From: Nitrospiraceae bacterium
GTDB lineage: Bacteria > Nitrospirota > Nitrospiria > Nitrospirales > Nitrospiraceae
Direction: 5' to 3'
NCBI GenBank assembly: GCA_014534095.1
Contig: JACVSD010000002.1
Coordinates: 1-41,058, forward strand
DNA length: 41,058 nt
The notes under the pieces were generated by a model. It ran no database searches, was not told the origin of the DNA, and was given only the letters and a program-made list of their open reading frames with translations. This document shows positions 7,183-16,570 of this stretch, piece after piece; the stretch's first letter is position 1, and every line of letters begins with the position of its first letter. Made by a program: the position numbers and the translations under genes.

Positions 7183-7950
7183 TTAGCGAGCAGTCGTCGA
7201 AGGATCGAGCGGCAAAGGGGAGGGCATAGGGGTGGAGGCCCCGTCTGCTTCGTGCACCACCCGCTCGTCCGAGCGGCGCCGGCTCATCAACAAATTGAGC
7301 ACGGCGATGAAGAAGCTGCCACCTACTAACAAGGTGCTGCTGTACTGAATGGTTCTCGTACCTTCATCCCGCATGTCTTTCGCTACGTCGGCCACTGTAT
7401 CCAGGAGTCGGTCCAGCGCGAGACTCACTTGGATCATCTTTGGTCCTCCATTGTCGGAGGCATGTTCCTCCGCCTTTCGGCGCAACGCTTCGCGGTCCTC
7501 GGTGGAGGCCATATTCCATTCCTGCGTGAGCAGTTGAATGGTGATGCTGGCCACGGAAAAGTACTGATCGAGGCTGCGGCGCACCGCCTCAATGTCCTCG
7601 GGTTCGCTGCGTCCGCTTCGTGAGACCCGCAAGCCGGCGGCCGCATACCGGTCGACGGCATGCTGGATCCGGGCTCGTTGATGCGGTAGTGATTCGGTGA
7701 TGCGCTCGAACTCATCTTTGTCATCCGCTTCCAGCGCGCGAATGATGGTGTTGCGATATCGAATGACGTCGGCGGAGATGTGCGCCAGGTCCGCAGCTCC
7801 GAGGGTGTATTCGGTGTACATTATGCGCAGATCTTGATCGATCTGGCTGAGCGCCTGGCCACTATACCATCCTAATGCGGCAATCAGGACACTGATGAGC
7901 AGCTGTGGAAAGGTCGGTTTCGGCATCGACACACGGGGCAAGAGGCGCAC
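7183..7950 (-). CDS. Two-TM membrane protein with four-helix-bundle sensor-like domain
   Basis: This 255-residue protein has one TM helix near residues 12-30 (LLISVLIAALGW) and a second near 207-224 (TLLVGGSFFIAVLNLLM). Between them is a long, charged, helical extracytoplasmic domain of about 170 residues, resembling four-helix-bundle ligand-binding domains of chemoreceptors and sensor kinases. The cytoplasmic tail is only about 30 residues and has no kinase, HAMP or MCP signalling module. The GTG at 7950 is preferred because AAGGAG precedes it, whereas the ATG at 7926 has none. It lies 14 bases after the ABC gene and ends the export operon. It may be an accessory or sensing subunit of that exporter. 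Confidence 0.7.
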   Translation of the reverse strand: MRLLPRVSMPKPTFPQLLISVLIAALGWYSGQALSQIDQDLRIMYTEYTLGAADLAHISADVIRYRNTIIRALEADDKDEFERITESLPHQRARIQHAVDRYAAAGLRVSRSGRSEPEDIEAVRRSLDQYFSVASITIQLLTQEWNMASTEDREALRRKAEEHASDNGGPKMIQVSLALDRLLDTVADVAKDMRDEGTRTIQYSSTLLVGGSFFIAVLNLLMSRRRSDERVVHEADGASTPMPSPLPLDPSTTAR

Positions 7951-7964
7951 AGGAACTCCTTCGC

Positions 7965-9629
7965 TCAGTCGAGAATGATCCGGCGGTCGACCTGAGATGT
8001 CAGATTGGGATCATTGGAGACAAAAATCACCGACCAGGGTTCGTCCTTGGAGCACAAGCGGCGCAAGATAGTTTCCCGCATGGTGGGTTGCATGTTGTGA
8101 ATGATGCCATCAAAGATCAGGATCTGCGGCCTCGCCAGGATCGCCCGCGCCAGCAGGATCCGCAGGATATGGGTCGGCGCCAGGACTATCCCTGGCATGC
8201 GCACGTGAGTCTTGATGCCTTGTGGCAGCGCGTCGATCTCTTCTTCGAGTTCGGTAAAGCGGAGTGCCCACCGCACATCGCTGTACGGGACATAGGCGCG
8301 GCCCAGGACGATGTTGTCTTCGATGGTACCTTCGAATAGCGAGAGCTGAGAATCCAGCATAAAGCCCCTGCAGCGATTGATGGCATCCAGGTCTAGATGC
8401 CGGAGATCGATGCCGTTATAGCGAATGACCCCGCTGCTGGGCGGTTCAAGTCCCGCCAGCACTCTCGCCAAGGCGGTTTTGGCCATTGTGGTGCTGGCGT
8501 AGATGCCGATCTTTTCTCCGGGCGTCACCTCCACGTTAAAGTTTTCAAAGACTGGAATCCCCGCATGGTTGACGGACAATTCCTTACAGGTGACGCGAAT
8601 GCCGTGCACGGTGGGATCAGGCAGCGGGACTGACAAGCTGGCGGAGTTCTGATCCTTCGGAAGGGAAAAGAAGGTGTCCAGCTCAGCCAGAGCGGTGAGA
8701 AAATAGTACACATGGCCCATGCGCTTGATGACCCCCTCAAAGTTTATGAGGAGGCCGCTGACGACTACTTCGGCGGCGACCAGTTGCCCGATCGTCAGCT
8801 GGCCGATAGACAGGAGCCATCCGGCTGTGGCCAGAACGCCGCTATGCGCGATAGCCTGCCAGGCAACCGAGCCCACATACTGCCTGAGCAGGACGGCAAA
8901 TCGCGCCCGCCGGCTCTCGACGTACTTACCTACCAGCTCATCAGTCCGGTGTATCAGCAGCGATTGGCTGTCCGTCGCTTTGAAGTGCAACAGGTTATAG
9001 GATATGTCCTGGACCCAGTGCAGCGCTTCGTATTTGGCGTGTGACATGTCGATGGTCGTTCGTAGCCCGCCATGTGACAGCATAAAGAAAATGATGTTGA
9101 AGCCTACGAGCAGCAATGCATCGAACAGCAGGAAGTACGGATGGTAAAAGACGAGGATGGTCATGCCGACGGCGCCGCCCACGACGACGTTGATCAGGTC
9201 CACGAGCAGTACGGACAATGCTCGCTGCATGAGGACCGCTTCCATAAAGTAGTTGGCGAAACGAGGTTTGAAGCCCTGGAAACGAACATGCGGCAGCTGC
9301 TGTGTCATGGCAATCGTGATGCGCGCAAAGACGCGTCGTTCGAGCACCTCGACTGCATAGTATTGGAGGGTCCTAAACGCGCCGACGAAGGCGAGTGCCG
9401 CCACCATGACGCCTGCGAGCGTGACGATCGTAATGGGCTGAATAGCAAAGGCGAACGTATTGACCAGTTCCTGGACCGTCAAAGGCACGATGAGTGAGAA
9501 CAGGCCGATCGCCAGAGAATAGGAAAATATGAGGGCGAGGATTCTTCGCTCCAGGCGGAACAGAAGGCCCAAATGACCTAGCATCGCCTGAAAGAGATTC
9601 GGCTGATTCTCAGTATGGTACTGCGCCAT
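7965..9629 (-). CDS. ABC exporter with degenerate ATPase domain
   Basis: This 554-residue protein has an ABC-exporter transmembrane domain (about residues 30-310, six hydrophobic helices) fused to a nucleotide-binding domain (about 340-554), with no N-terminal C39 peptidase. The ATPase motifs are abnormal. Walker A reads YASTTMAKT, so the glycines are lost and only Lys384/Thr385 remain. The LSGGQ signature reads LAPTH (483-487). Walker B is LIFDG, with Gly508 in place of the catalytic Glu. The H-loop is VSND, with Asn539 in place of His. The fold-marking LFEGTIEDNI is retained, so the gene looks intact rather than decayed. In type I secretion the ABC protein energises export through HlyD and TolC, whose genes lie upstream. 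Whether this one hydrolyses ATP is doubtful. Confidence 0.85.
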   Translation of the reverse strand: MAQYHTENQPNLFQAMLGHLGLLFRLERRILALIFSYSLAIGLFSLIVPLTVQELVNTFAFAIQPITIVTLAGVMVAALAFVGAFRTLQYYAVEVLERRVFARITIAMTQQLPHVRFQGFKPRFANYFMEAVLMQRALSVLLVDLINVVVGGAVGMTILVFYHPYFLLFDALLLVGFNIIFFMLSHGGLRTTIDMSHAKYEALHWVQDISYNLLHFKATDSQSLLIHRTDELVGKYVESRRARFAVLLRQYVGSVAWQAIAHSGVLATAGWLLSIGQLTIGQLVAAEVVVSGLLINFEGVIKRMGHVYYFLTALAELDTFFSLPKDQNSASLSVPLPDPTVHGIRVTCKELSVNHAGIPVFENFNVEVTPGEKIGIYASTTMAKTALARVLAGLEPPSSGVIRYNGIDLRHLDLDAINRCRGFMLDSQLSLFEGTIEDNIVLGRAYVPYSDVRWALRFTELEEEIDALPQGIKTHVRMPGIVLAPTHILRILLARAILARPQILIFDGIIHNMQPTMRETILRRLCSKDEPWSVIFVSNDPNLTSQVDRRIILD

Positions 9630-9750
9630 CCCGTCCGATCCTTACGAGACCACGTCGGCACCCACCTCCGGTGCCGGACGACTCTCCAACCGCATGCCAC
9701 GGAAGCCTCACCCTAGCAAACTCCCCGTATAATTGCCATTCGGCGGTGTG

Positions 9751-11229
9751 TTAGTCGCGTGCCCGATAAGTGACCGGCACGGCGCTCGGGCTGCTTTTGG
9801 CCCAGGCACCGATCGCCCACTGATAGAGGGCTTGCGCCTTGTGGTAATCCGCTTTCGCTCGGATGACCTGAATCTCGGAATCGACTGAATTTCGCTCTCG
9901 CAGGTTAACGAAGAGCACGCTCGTCGCCCCGAGGCCAAAGCGGAACCGTTCCCCCTCTTCCAAGGTCTTGGCAAGCCGCAACGATTGAGCGGCCGCTTCC
10001 ATGCGCTCCTTCGCTCGCTCCATGGCCGAGAGGGCGTTATCCACGTCCACGACGACTTGTTGCTCACGGAAGTGCTGAACGAGCACCAGTTTATCGGCTT
10101 GGGCCTGCGCCTCCAGCACTTGTCCGCGGCTTCGGCGTTGTAAAATGGGAATACGGAGTTCGACTCCGAACCGGTAGCCGAGTCCGAGGACGAACTTCTC
10201 CGGGGCCCGTGCCGGGGCGGCTTCCGCGTCCAGACTGGGCAGCAGGTTGTTTTTGGCCAGGGCGAGATCGATATTATTCACCTTCGCCTCGATGTCCACT
10301 TCCTTCACTTCCGGACGTTCTTGTCTTGCCTGGAGCTTATGGACCTTCACTGTATCTGCGGATGGAGAGAGCACGTGCGGAGGAAACTCCGGCACGCGAT
10401 CGGCGGGCGGGAGGGTGGGCGCGCCCTGCTCCCAAAGGAACATGGACAGTTTGAATTGCTCCTGCTCCAGGGTCCGTTGGGCCGCAATGGTGACTTCCCG
10501 GCGCCGCTGCACTTCCTGCCCCGCCTCCACCACATCCAGCGGCGCAACCGCGCCCGCCTTGGCACGGCCCTCTACCTGCTTATAGCGGTCTTCGGATACC
10601 GATAAGGCCCGTCTCTGTACATCGACATATTTGGTTGCGGCCACCCAATCCCAGAATTGGGACGCGGCCGCAAGGAAGAGGTCCTGCCTCGTCTGAGCGA
10701 TCTTTACGTCGGCACGAGGATCGGCCAATTCCGACCGCTGGAGCTCGGCGTTTTCCGGATTCACCACCAAGCCTCTCAACAGCGGAAAGAACCCGCCCAG
10801 AATGAGTTGTTGATTGTCGCCGATTGTAAGGTCGGGGATCGTGGCATCACCGATGGCCTGACGAAAACCTGCGCTGCCACGAAAACCCCAGGGGTGGCGC
10901 GCTTCAATCAGCGTGTCGTTGAAACCGACTGTCTGCGTGCCCCTTTGTGGATTTGAGCTGGAAATGAAACGCTCGAGTTCGGTGTCGTTGACGAGGATGG
11001 GTTCAAAGGCACCCAGGGCCTTCAACATTTTCCCTCGTGCCATCACCTTTTCCGTGCCGGCTCCCTTTAGGAGCGGATGCGAACGATCGATCCATGCATG
11101 CAGTTCGTCGAGGCTCAGTGGAATAGGCGGCAGCGGTTTAGCCGGTAACGACTCTAAAGGAGGCGCTGCTGCTGCCGCCAGCGGTAAGGCGAACAGCCAC
11201 ACGACCGTGAGCATTCTCAGGCACTTCAT
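9751..11229 (-). CDS. TolC-family outer membrane efflux protein
   Basis: This 492-residue protein has a signal peptide (LTVVWLFALPLAAAAA, cleavage near 22), then two repeated OEP halves with long amphipathic helices (for example near residues 200-260 and 385-450). It would form the trimeric outer-membrane and periplasmic tunnel of a tripartite exporter. The ATG at 11229 follows AAGGAG with ideal spacing. It lies between the adaptor gene (118 bases upstream) and the ABC gene (121 bases downstream), so it probably serves that system. The N-terminal third, before the first helical hairpin, contains an extra segment with FISSSNPQRGTQTVGF typical of divergent TolC relatives. The substrate is unknown. 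Confidence 0.85.
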   Translation of the reverse strand: MKCLRMLTVVWLFALPLAAAAAPPLESLPAKPLPPIPLSLDELHAWIDRSHPLLKGAGTEKVMARGKMLKALGAFEPILVNDTELERFISSSNPQRGTQTVGFNDTLIEARHPWGFRGSAGFRQAIGDATIPDLTIGDNQQLILGGFFPLLRGLVVNPENAELQRSELADPRADVKIAQTRQDLFLAAASQFWDWVAATKYVDVQRRALSVSEDRYKQVEGRAKAGAVAPLDVVEAGQEVQRRREVTIAAQRTLEQEQFKLSMFLWEQGAPTLPPADRVPEFPPHVLSPSADTVKVHKLQARQERPEVKEVDIEAKVNNIDLALAKNNLLPSLDAEAAPARAPEKFVLGLGYRFGVELRIPILQRRSRGQVLEAQAQADKLVLVQHFREQQVVVDVDNALSAMERAKERMEAAAQSLRLAKTLEEGERFRFGLGATSVLFVNLRERNSVDSEIQVIRAKADYHKAQALYQWAIGAWAKSSPSAVPVTYRARD

Positions 11230-11347
11230 AAAGCGACTCCTTTCGGATGCGTGTTGGATGGCGAAGGCCCACAGCCCCCATGGCGCAAAGCGGGCAGGCT
11301 ATGACAAGACTGAACGGGTGGGACCTGAGACAGGCACGAATGATCGA

Positions 11348-12784
11348 TTACTTCGCACCTCGTCCGGCTTTGGGCAACAGCGTATCAATCAAGCTGGGTG
11401 GCCGTTCTTGATAATCCGGAGGAAACAGATTGAAACGCCGCCACAGCTCATACCATAGCGGCACGCGATTGAGGACGACCCACCCCATCGCTTTTGTACC
11501 TTGTCTGACATGGCTTTGATCGGGCCACGGACGATCTTCCGCATCCGGGACCACCCAGAACCGGAAGTTTCCCTTTCCGTCGTCCACTTGGTCCACCACT
11601 TTGATCACGCCGGAGTAAGTCCCGGCCATGAGCTCGGGCCAGGCCGGCAGCGGAATGGCCGGAATGCCGTAGAAAAGGATTTTGACTTTCCGGCCGACAT
11701 TCAAGAGCGGGGCATCGAGGCCGTCCGCGGTCATTTCGATCGCCTTATCAACACTCGTGGGAGAGAGTCGGACGATCTTGTCGCCCTGCCGCAAGGTTTC
11801 CCCAACGCCGGCTTGGGCCATTTTGACGATGGTGCCGTCAACCGGCGCCAGCACTCGGCTGGCCAGGCGGCGTTGCTCGGCGTTCGACTGCCGCAAGAGG
11901 ACATCGGCCAATTGGTCCGCGGCACGGCCCGCTTCCCCCACGGCCGCGTCGCGAGCCGCTTCGGCATCCAGCAGACGCTGCAGCACTTCCGCGTTGACTT
12001 GATTCTTCCCGAAGCTGAGGGCTTTCATCGCCTGCTCGGCGCCCTTCAGGTTGGCCTCCGTCGCCTGAAGATCGGCCTGGGTTGAGATCGCCGACTGGAG
12101 AGCTAATTCCAACTCGCGTTGGGACACGAGTCCTTGTTCGGCCATTTGTCGATGGCGATCGACATTGAGACCCGCTGTCGCAACAGCAATTTTTGCCGCC
12201 TCCACCCTTTGTCGAGCTTCGCGCACCTTGTTTTCAGCTTCTACCACGCGCGCTTCGGCGGACGGCACCGCAGCTCTCACCAGGTTCTGCATTTCCTTGA
12301 TGCGCTTGTCCAGTTGCTCGGCGCGAGACAGGGCGGCCTGTCGAGTGTCTTCCAAGGCCTTCTTGCGTTGAGCCAAGAAAGTTAATAAGCCGGGCGCCAT
12401 GAAATTGGGGTCGTAATCGTCTAATTCAAGGATCAAGTCTCCTTGCTTGACCCGTACCCCTTCGAAGACATGCCATTTCTTGATGCGGCCCGTAATCTGC
12501 GCCTCAATATCCTGGGGGCGCTCATATGGATTATAGGCAGACAATTGGCCGGTTACCGTAATCGTTTGAGTCCAAGGAACGAAGGCGATAATAAGCAGGA
12601 AGAGGACGACCAGCTTGATAGCGAGACGCGACGAAAACTTCAGCCGTTCCGGTATTTGAACGGCTTCCCAAGATCGGAGCTTGGTTGATGTGGCCAGATT
12701 GTCAATGGACAGTTCGTCCAGACCGGATTCCTGCTGGACGAGCGATCGGACTTTATTCTTGAATCCCAGACCCAGGCGAGCCAC
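11348..12784 (-). CDS. HlyD-family periplasmic adaptor
   Basis: This membrane-fusion protein has about 478 residues from the GTG at 12784, which follows an AAAGGGGGG tract. A TTG at 12868 would add 28 residues but has no ribosome binding site. A cytoplasmic N-terminal segment precedes one TM helix (LAIKLVVLFLLIIAFVPW). A biotinyl-lipoyl-like half (ITGRIKKWHVFEGVRVKQGD), a long Ala/Glu/Arg-rich coiled-coil hairpin, the second lipoyl half (VLAPVDGTIVKMAQAGVGE) and a beta-barrel region follow. It bridges the inner-membrane transporter and the TolC-like channel encoded next in the operon. Two further Trp/Pro-rich stretches (PAIPLPAWPE and the C-terminal RVPLWYELWRRFNLFPP) are unusual for the family. 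Confidence 0.85.
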   Translation of the reverse strand: MARLGLGFKNKVRSLVQQESGLDELSIDNLATSTKLRSWEAVQIPERLKFSSRLAIKLVVLFLLIIAFVPWTQTITVTGQLSAYNPYERPQDIEAQITGRIKKWHVFEGVRVKQGDLILELDDYDPNFMAPGLLTFLAQRKKALEDTRQAALSRAEQLDKRIKEMQNLVRAAVPSAEARVVEAENKVREARQRVEAAKIAVATAGLNVDRHRQMAEQGLVSQRELELALQSAISTQADLQATEANLKGAEQAMKALSFGKNQVNAEVLQRLLDAEAARDAAVGEAGRAADQLADVLLRQSNAEQRRLASRVLAPVDGTIVKMAQAGVGETLRQGDKIVRLSPTSVDKAIEMTADGLDAPLLNVGRKVKILFYGIPAIPLPAWPELMAGTYSGVIKVVDQVDDGKGNFRFWVVPDAEDRPWPDQSHVRQGTKAMGWVVLNRVPLWYELWRRFNLFPPDYQERPPSLIDTLLPKAGRGAK

Positions 12785-12982
12785 GGACCCCCCTTTATAT
12801 GCCGTCTGCGAGGGAGCGGTAGGAGCGCTGACCCAACCATCATAGAAGAAAAGAGCTGGCGGGGTCAATTTTGGGAAGGAATTGCACTAAAATCGAGAGG
12901 CGGAGGCCGCCTTGACCATCACCGGCGGAGTCGTTAAGGTGTCGCAATTTTCACGAGAGGGCGAAACAGGAAAGGGGTGGGC

Positions 12983-13573
12983 ATGACAGGGGCAGGACGA
13001 AAAGTAAGCCGATCACCACAAAAGGGTCCGTTCGACGTACCGGACCGAAAGCCGATCGTGGCCGTGTTAGGCGGCAGCAAGTCTGACTTTCCCATTCTGG
13101 AAAAAGCCGGCGCCATTCTGACAGAACTCGAAATTCCATACGAACTGCTCGTCGTCTCAGCCCACCGGACTCCCGATCGGCTCTTTGAGTACGCGTCGAC
13201 GGCATCAGGCCGCGGCATTGAAGTCATTATTGCCGGGGCTGGCGGTGCCGCGCATCTTCCCGGGATGCTGGCGGCCAAAACGCTGCTGCCCGTGATCGGG
13301 GTCCCCATTCCCACGGAGCATCTCCGGGGGCTTGATTCGCTGCTCTCCATCGTGCAAATGCCCAAAGGCATTCCCGTGGCCACAGTGGCGATCGGAGGAG
13401 CCGAGAATGCCGGGCTCCTAGCGGGGCAGATTCTGGCCGGCCGTTACCCCGAGGTAGCCACCCGTGTGAAGGCGTTCCGGACCATGTTGACCGAAAGTGT
13501 CCTTAACTCTCCCGAGGCGCAGGGGACCAGTTTAGGAAACCTTGAGGCCGAGGCGGCGAGCCGGCAGTCGTGA
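12983..13573 (+). CDS. purE: N5-carboxyaminoimidazole ribonucleotide mutase
   Basis: This 196-residue PurE converts N5-CAIR to CAIR in purine synthesis. The family core is clear: [17 protein letters not shown] (phosphate loop), [13 protein letters not shown] (catalytic His), [12 protein letters not shown] and [20 protein letters not shown]. The ATG at 12983 is used because AAAGGGG lies upstream. A GTG at 12977 is an in-frame alternative. The N-terminal 20 residues are a basic extension before the fold. The stop overlaps the purK start (GTGA), which indicates translational coupling. The gene is divergent from the export operon. Confidence 0.95.
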   Translation: MTGAGRKVSRSPQKGPFDVPDRKPIVAVLGGSKSDFPILEKAGAILTELEIPYELLVVSAHRTPDRLFEYASTASGRGIEVIIAGAGGAAHLPGMLAAKTLLPVIGVPIPTEHLRGLDSLLSIVQMPKGIPVATVAIGGAENAGLLAGQILAGRYPEVATRVKAFRTMLTESVLNSPEAQGTSLGNLEAEAASRQS

Positions 13574-14745
13574 CCGAGGCGAGAATTGAACCGGGTTCCA
13601 CGTTGGGTGTTCTGGGGGGTGGACAACTGGGCGCGATGTTTGCTGAGGCGGCGGGGCGTATGGGGTACCATGTGGCCGTTTGGGATCCTGATCCCGAGGC
13701 GCCTGCACATCGTCTCGCCGGCTATTCCTGCATTGCGCCGTTTTCGGATACCGCCGCGCGCGAAGCCTTCTCCAAGAGGGTTCGCGCCGTTACCCTGGAA
13801 TGGGAAAACGTTCCCGCGAGTTTGTGTGCTTGGCTGGAGGAGCATCATCGGGTGCGGCCCGGAAGTCTGGTGCTCCGGCTGATTCAAGATCGGATCGAAC
13901 AGAAGCTGTTTTTTCAATCCTGTCGCCTCCCTGTTCCGTCATTTACCAGTATCGACTCGCCCGGCCAGCTCGGGACGGCGCTCGCCACCATCGGTGTTCC
14001 CGCAATCTGCAAAACGGCCACCACGGGATACGATGGAAAGGGGCAATGGGTAATTGGTCACCGGTCCGAGGCCGAAGCGGTTCAGCACGGATTGACACTC
14101 ACCGCGCGTGCGGGCCTGCGATGGATTGTTGAAAGCCTCGTTCCGTTTGAGCGGGAATTATCCGTGCTGGTCGTACGCGACCACACAGGCGTGTGCCAGA
14201 CGTATCCAGTGGTGGAGAACCGGCATAACCACGGTATATTGCGTCTCACCCTTGCGCCGGCCTCTCTGCCGCCGGAGATGGTTATGAAGGCGGCGGATCT
14301 CGCTCGGCAGGCGGTGACGGCGCTGAAGGGAGTCGGCGTTTTTTGCGTGGAGCTGTTCCAGCGGGCGGATGGGCAGCTCCTCATTAACGAAGTCGCACCG
14401 CGTCCCCACAATTCCGGCCACTATACTCTGGACGCCTGTACGGTCTCTCAGTTCGAGCAACAAGTGCGCGTCCTCTGCGGCTTGCCGTTAGGCGAAATCC
14501 GCATGGCTAGTCATGCGGCGATGGTAAACCTGATCGGGGAAGAACTTCGGGGCATGACCGCAGGCCAGGGGTACATCGATTTGCTCGCCATCCCCGGTGC
14601 AGTCCTGCACCTGTACGGAAAGCGGGTGGTCCGTACCGGCAGGAAAATGGGCCATGTGACGTTTGTCGCGGATCGTATTGAACTTGCCGAGGGGCGGGCG
14701 GGACAGTTTCTCCAACGGCTTTCCTCAACCCCGGTCCCTCATTAA
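13570..14745 (+). CDS. purK: N5-carboxyaminoimidazole ribonucleotide synthase
   Basis: This 391-residue ATP-grasp enzyme carboxylates AIR with bicarbonate and ATP to N5-CAIR, the substrate of PurE. The N-terminal [16 protein letters not shown] is the PurK signature. ATP-grasp elements include [14 protein letters not shown], a central [18 protein letters not shown], and [20 protein letters not shown], which holds the metal-binding Glu and Asn. Translation starts at the GTG overlapping the purE stop. Length and order are normal for the family. A hairpin follows downstream. Confidence 0.95.
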   Translation: MTEARIEPGSTLGVLGGGQLGAMFAEAAGRMGYHVAVWDPDPEAPAHRLAGYSCIAPFSDTAAREAFSKRVRAVTLEWENVPASLCAWLEEHHRVRPGSLVLRLIQDRIEQKLFFQSCRLPVPSFTSIDSPGQLGTALATIGVPAICKTATTGYDGKGQWVIGHRSEAEAVQHGLTLTARAGLRWIVESLVPFERELSVLVVRDHTGVCQTYPVVENRHNHGILRLTLAPASLPPEMVMKAADLARQAVTALKGVGVFCVELFQRADGQLLINEVAPRPHNSGHYTLDACTVSQFEQQVRVLCGLPLGEIRMASHAAMVNLIGEELRGMTAGQGYIDLLAIPGAVLHLYGKRVVRTGRKMGHVTFVADRIELAEGRAGQFLQRLSSTPVPH

Positions 14746-14846
14746 TCTGGTCAACCTCTTTCCTCTTCTGAGGTTGTTCTTCTACCTTTTGGCCGCCTGG
14801 TTACAGTCCTGGATGAGACAGAGTTTTTGTGCGCTCCCCATAACAT

Positions 14847-14878
14847 GAAGTCCGGCCGGCAGGAAAAGCCGGCTACTT
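14847..14878. terminator. Hairpin between convergent purK and rhomboid genes
   Basis: GCCGGC at 14855-14860 pairs perfectly with GCCGGC at 14868-14873 around an AGGAAAA loop. An outer AAGT/ACTT stem flanks a small internal bulge. It lies between two convergent genes, where a bidirectional terminator is expected. There is no clear T-run after the stem, so intrinsic termination is uncertain. Confidence 0.4.
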
Positions 14879-14940
14879 TGGAAGCGCTCCTGCAAAAACC
14901 AAAGTTGTGAGATCTCACGTCTAGTGAGGAAAGAGCCGGG

Positions 14941-15645
14941 TCACGGGTCCCAACGACGCGTGTGGCCCGGTGAAAAGAATCGGATATGCGGTTGTTTGAA
15001 GAAGCCGATTAAGGCCATTCCTGCCACAAACCCTCCGATATGCGCGAAGAAGGCGACGCCGCCACCGCGAGCCCCCATATTGATGCCCCCGCTGATCAAC
15101 TGAGTCACGAACCACATTCCGAGCACCACACCGGCCGCGACGCGCGTCATGCCAATGCCTGGAATGAGCACCAGGACATGCGCGCGAGGGAACAAGAGGA
15201 CGTAGGCCCCCAGCACCCCAGAGATTGCTCCGCTGGCACCCACCATAGGGATCTGGGAAGTGGCATCCGTGATCGCATGACTTAGCGCCGCCAGGATGCC
15301 ACAGGCAACATAGAACAGGATGAAACGGCCATGCCCCATGACGTCCTCGATGTTGTTTCCGAAGACCCATAAATAGAGCATGTTGCCGATCAAATGCATC
15401 CAGCCACCGTGTAGAAACATGCTCGTGACCAATGTCATGATCGCGGGAATTGCGGCCACCTCGTCAGGCAATTCGGCATGACCGAACACCAGCGACGGGA
15501 TGGCGCCGTATTGAAAGACAAAGGCTTGGCCGGGTCGTGACGGTAGACTGGCCTGGTAAAAAAACACCAGTACGCAGCTGACAATGATCAGGATGGTGAC
15601 GATCGGTGATCGCTCGGTGGGGTTATCGTCGTGAAGAGGAATCAC
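14941..15645 (-). CDS. Rhomboid-family intramembrane serine protease
   Basis: This 234-residue polytopic membrane protein carries the rhomboid catalytic dyad: Ser138 in GASGAISG and His202 in AHIGGFVAG. Other family marks are FLHGGWMHLIGNMLYLWVFG (helix 2 with His84 and Asn88) and a GxxxG-rich last helix. Rhomboids cleave TM substrates inside the membrane. The start is a GTG at 15645, only 5 bases after the DHH phosphoesterase stop, so the two are probably cotranscribed. The substrate is unknown. The loop between helices 1 and 2 (VFQYGAIPSLVFGHAELP) is typical of bacterial rhomboids. Confidence 0.92.
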   Translation of the reverse strand: MIPLHDDNPTERSPIVTILIIVSCVLVFFYQASLPSRPGQAFVFQYGAIPSLVFGHAELPDEVAAIPAIMTLVTSMFLHGGWMHLIGNMLYLWVFGNNIEDVMGHGRFILFYVACGILAALSHAITDATSQIPMVGASGAISGVLGAYVLLFPRAHVLVLIPGIGMTRVAAGVVLGMWFVTQLISGGINMGARGGGVAFFAHIGGFVAGMALIGFFKQPHIRFFSPGHTRRWDP

Positions 15646-15650
15646 GGCGT

Positions 15651-16523
15651 TCAGGGAGCGCGCCGGCGATCCGTGATGGGGCGCGGTAAGGCCGGGTCGA
15701 CTGGAACGGTTCCATCGGGACCCAATGGAACGGAAAATCCGGCCGCATGGGTATGGCCGCCTCCGCCGAACGAGGCCGCGATGGCTCCCACGTCTGTGCC
15801 GTCTTCGCGCGAGCGCATGCTGAAGAACCGCCGACCGTCGCGCTCATGCCAAATGACGCAGAACGGATGATCGGCAGATAGCCGCTCGCCAATCTGGCTT
15901 GTAAGTATCGCGCTCTGCACCGAAGGCACGACCTCGCCCTGAAATTCCACCATGACGGCCTGCCCTGCCAGTTTACTCACGAGCTCGCGTTCATAGCGCA
16001 GAATCGCCCGTCCTTCCTCCTCCAGGGTCGACTGGGAAAATCGGTCCCAGAGCTGGAAGTCAAATGGATACGAGGCGAGCGCGGCATTAATCTCGCGGCT
16101 GCCGGGCAACGCCCACTTCCACAAGTCTTTGTCTTGAATATAGCGCAGTAACCACGGTGCCTGGCTCTCATGAGCCCATTCCCACGCGAGTACGGCCCCG
16201 GATTTGCTCTGGTCAAAATACGTATAAGGCAACCCGGCCAGCGCTTCTTGGGCCGTAATGTGATGGTCCAAGACCAGCAGACTCTTCGTCTCAGAGGCCA
16301 TGCTCTCCAGCATCGGTCGTGCATAGCTGAAGTCCACGATCACGACGCGCTGAGAGGCGAGCCCTTCCGGCGGGGGATGGCCGTGTTTTACCGGAATGAA
16401 ACGGGCACCCTGAAATCGCTTCCAGATGGCCCATGCTGCACCGAAACCATCCGAACACTCGGCATGGTAGAGGACTATGTCAGGCGGATCGTCAGCTCGG
16501 CGAAGGGTCGGTGATCGGGTCAT
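15651..16523 (-). CDS. DHH-family phosphoesterase
   Basis: This protein has about 290 residues from the ATG at 16523. An in-frame TTG at 16532 is possible but lacks a ribosome binding site. The N-terminal DHH domain shows LYHAECSDGFGAAW (metal and phosphate site), IVDFS with Asp64, and VLDHH at residues 84-88. The C-terminal DHHA1 domain has FGGGGHTHAAGF. The family includes RecJ-like nucleases, oligoribonucleases and cyclic-dinucleotide phosphodiesterases. The size fits the small stand-alone members, which act on short nucleic acids or dinucleotides. I cannot choose the substrate. It is cotranscribed with the rhomboid gene. Confidence 0.85.
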   Translation of the reverse strand: MTRSPTLRRADDPPDIVLYHAECSDGFGAAWAIWKRFQGARFIPVKHGHPPPEGLASQRVVIVDFSYARPMLESMASETKSLLVLDHHITAQEALAGLPYTYFDQSKSGAVLAWEWAHESQAPWLLRYIQDKDLWKWALPGSREINAALASYPFDFQLWDRFSQSTLEEEGRAILRYERELVSKLAGQAVMVEFQGEVVPSVQSAILTSQIGERLSADHPFCVIWHERDGRRFFSMRSREDGTDVGAIAASFGGGGHTHAAGFSVPLGPDGTVPVDPALPRPITDRRRAP

Positions 16524-16570
16524 GATTTCCAATTGGCACGAAAGCCGGGGTGTGGCTGCGCGTCTAGCGT

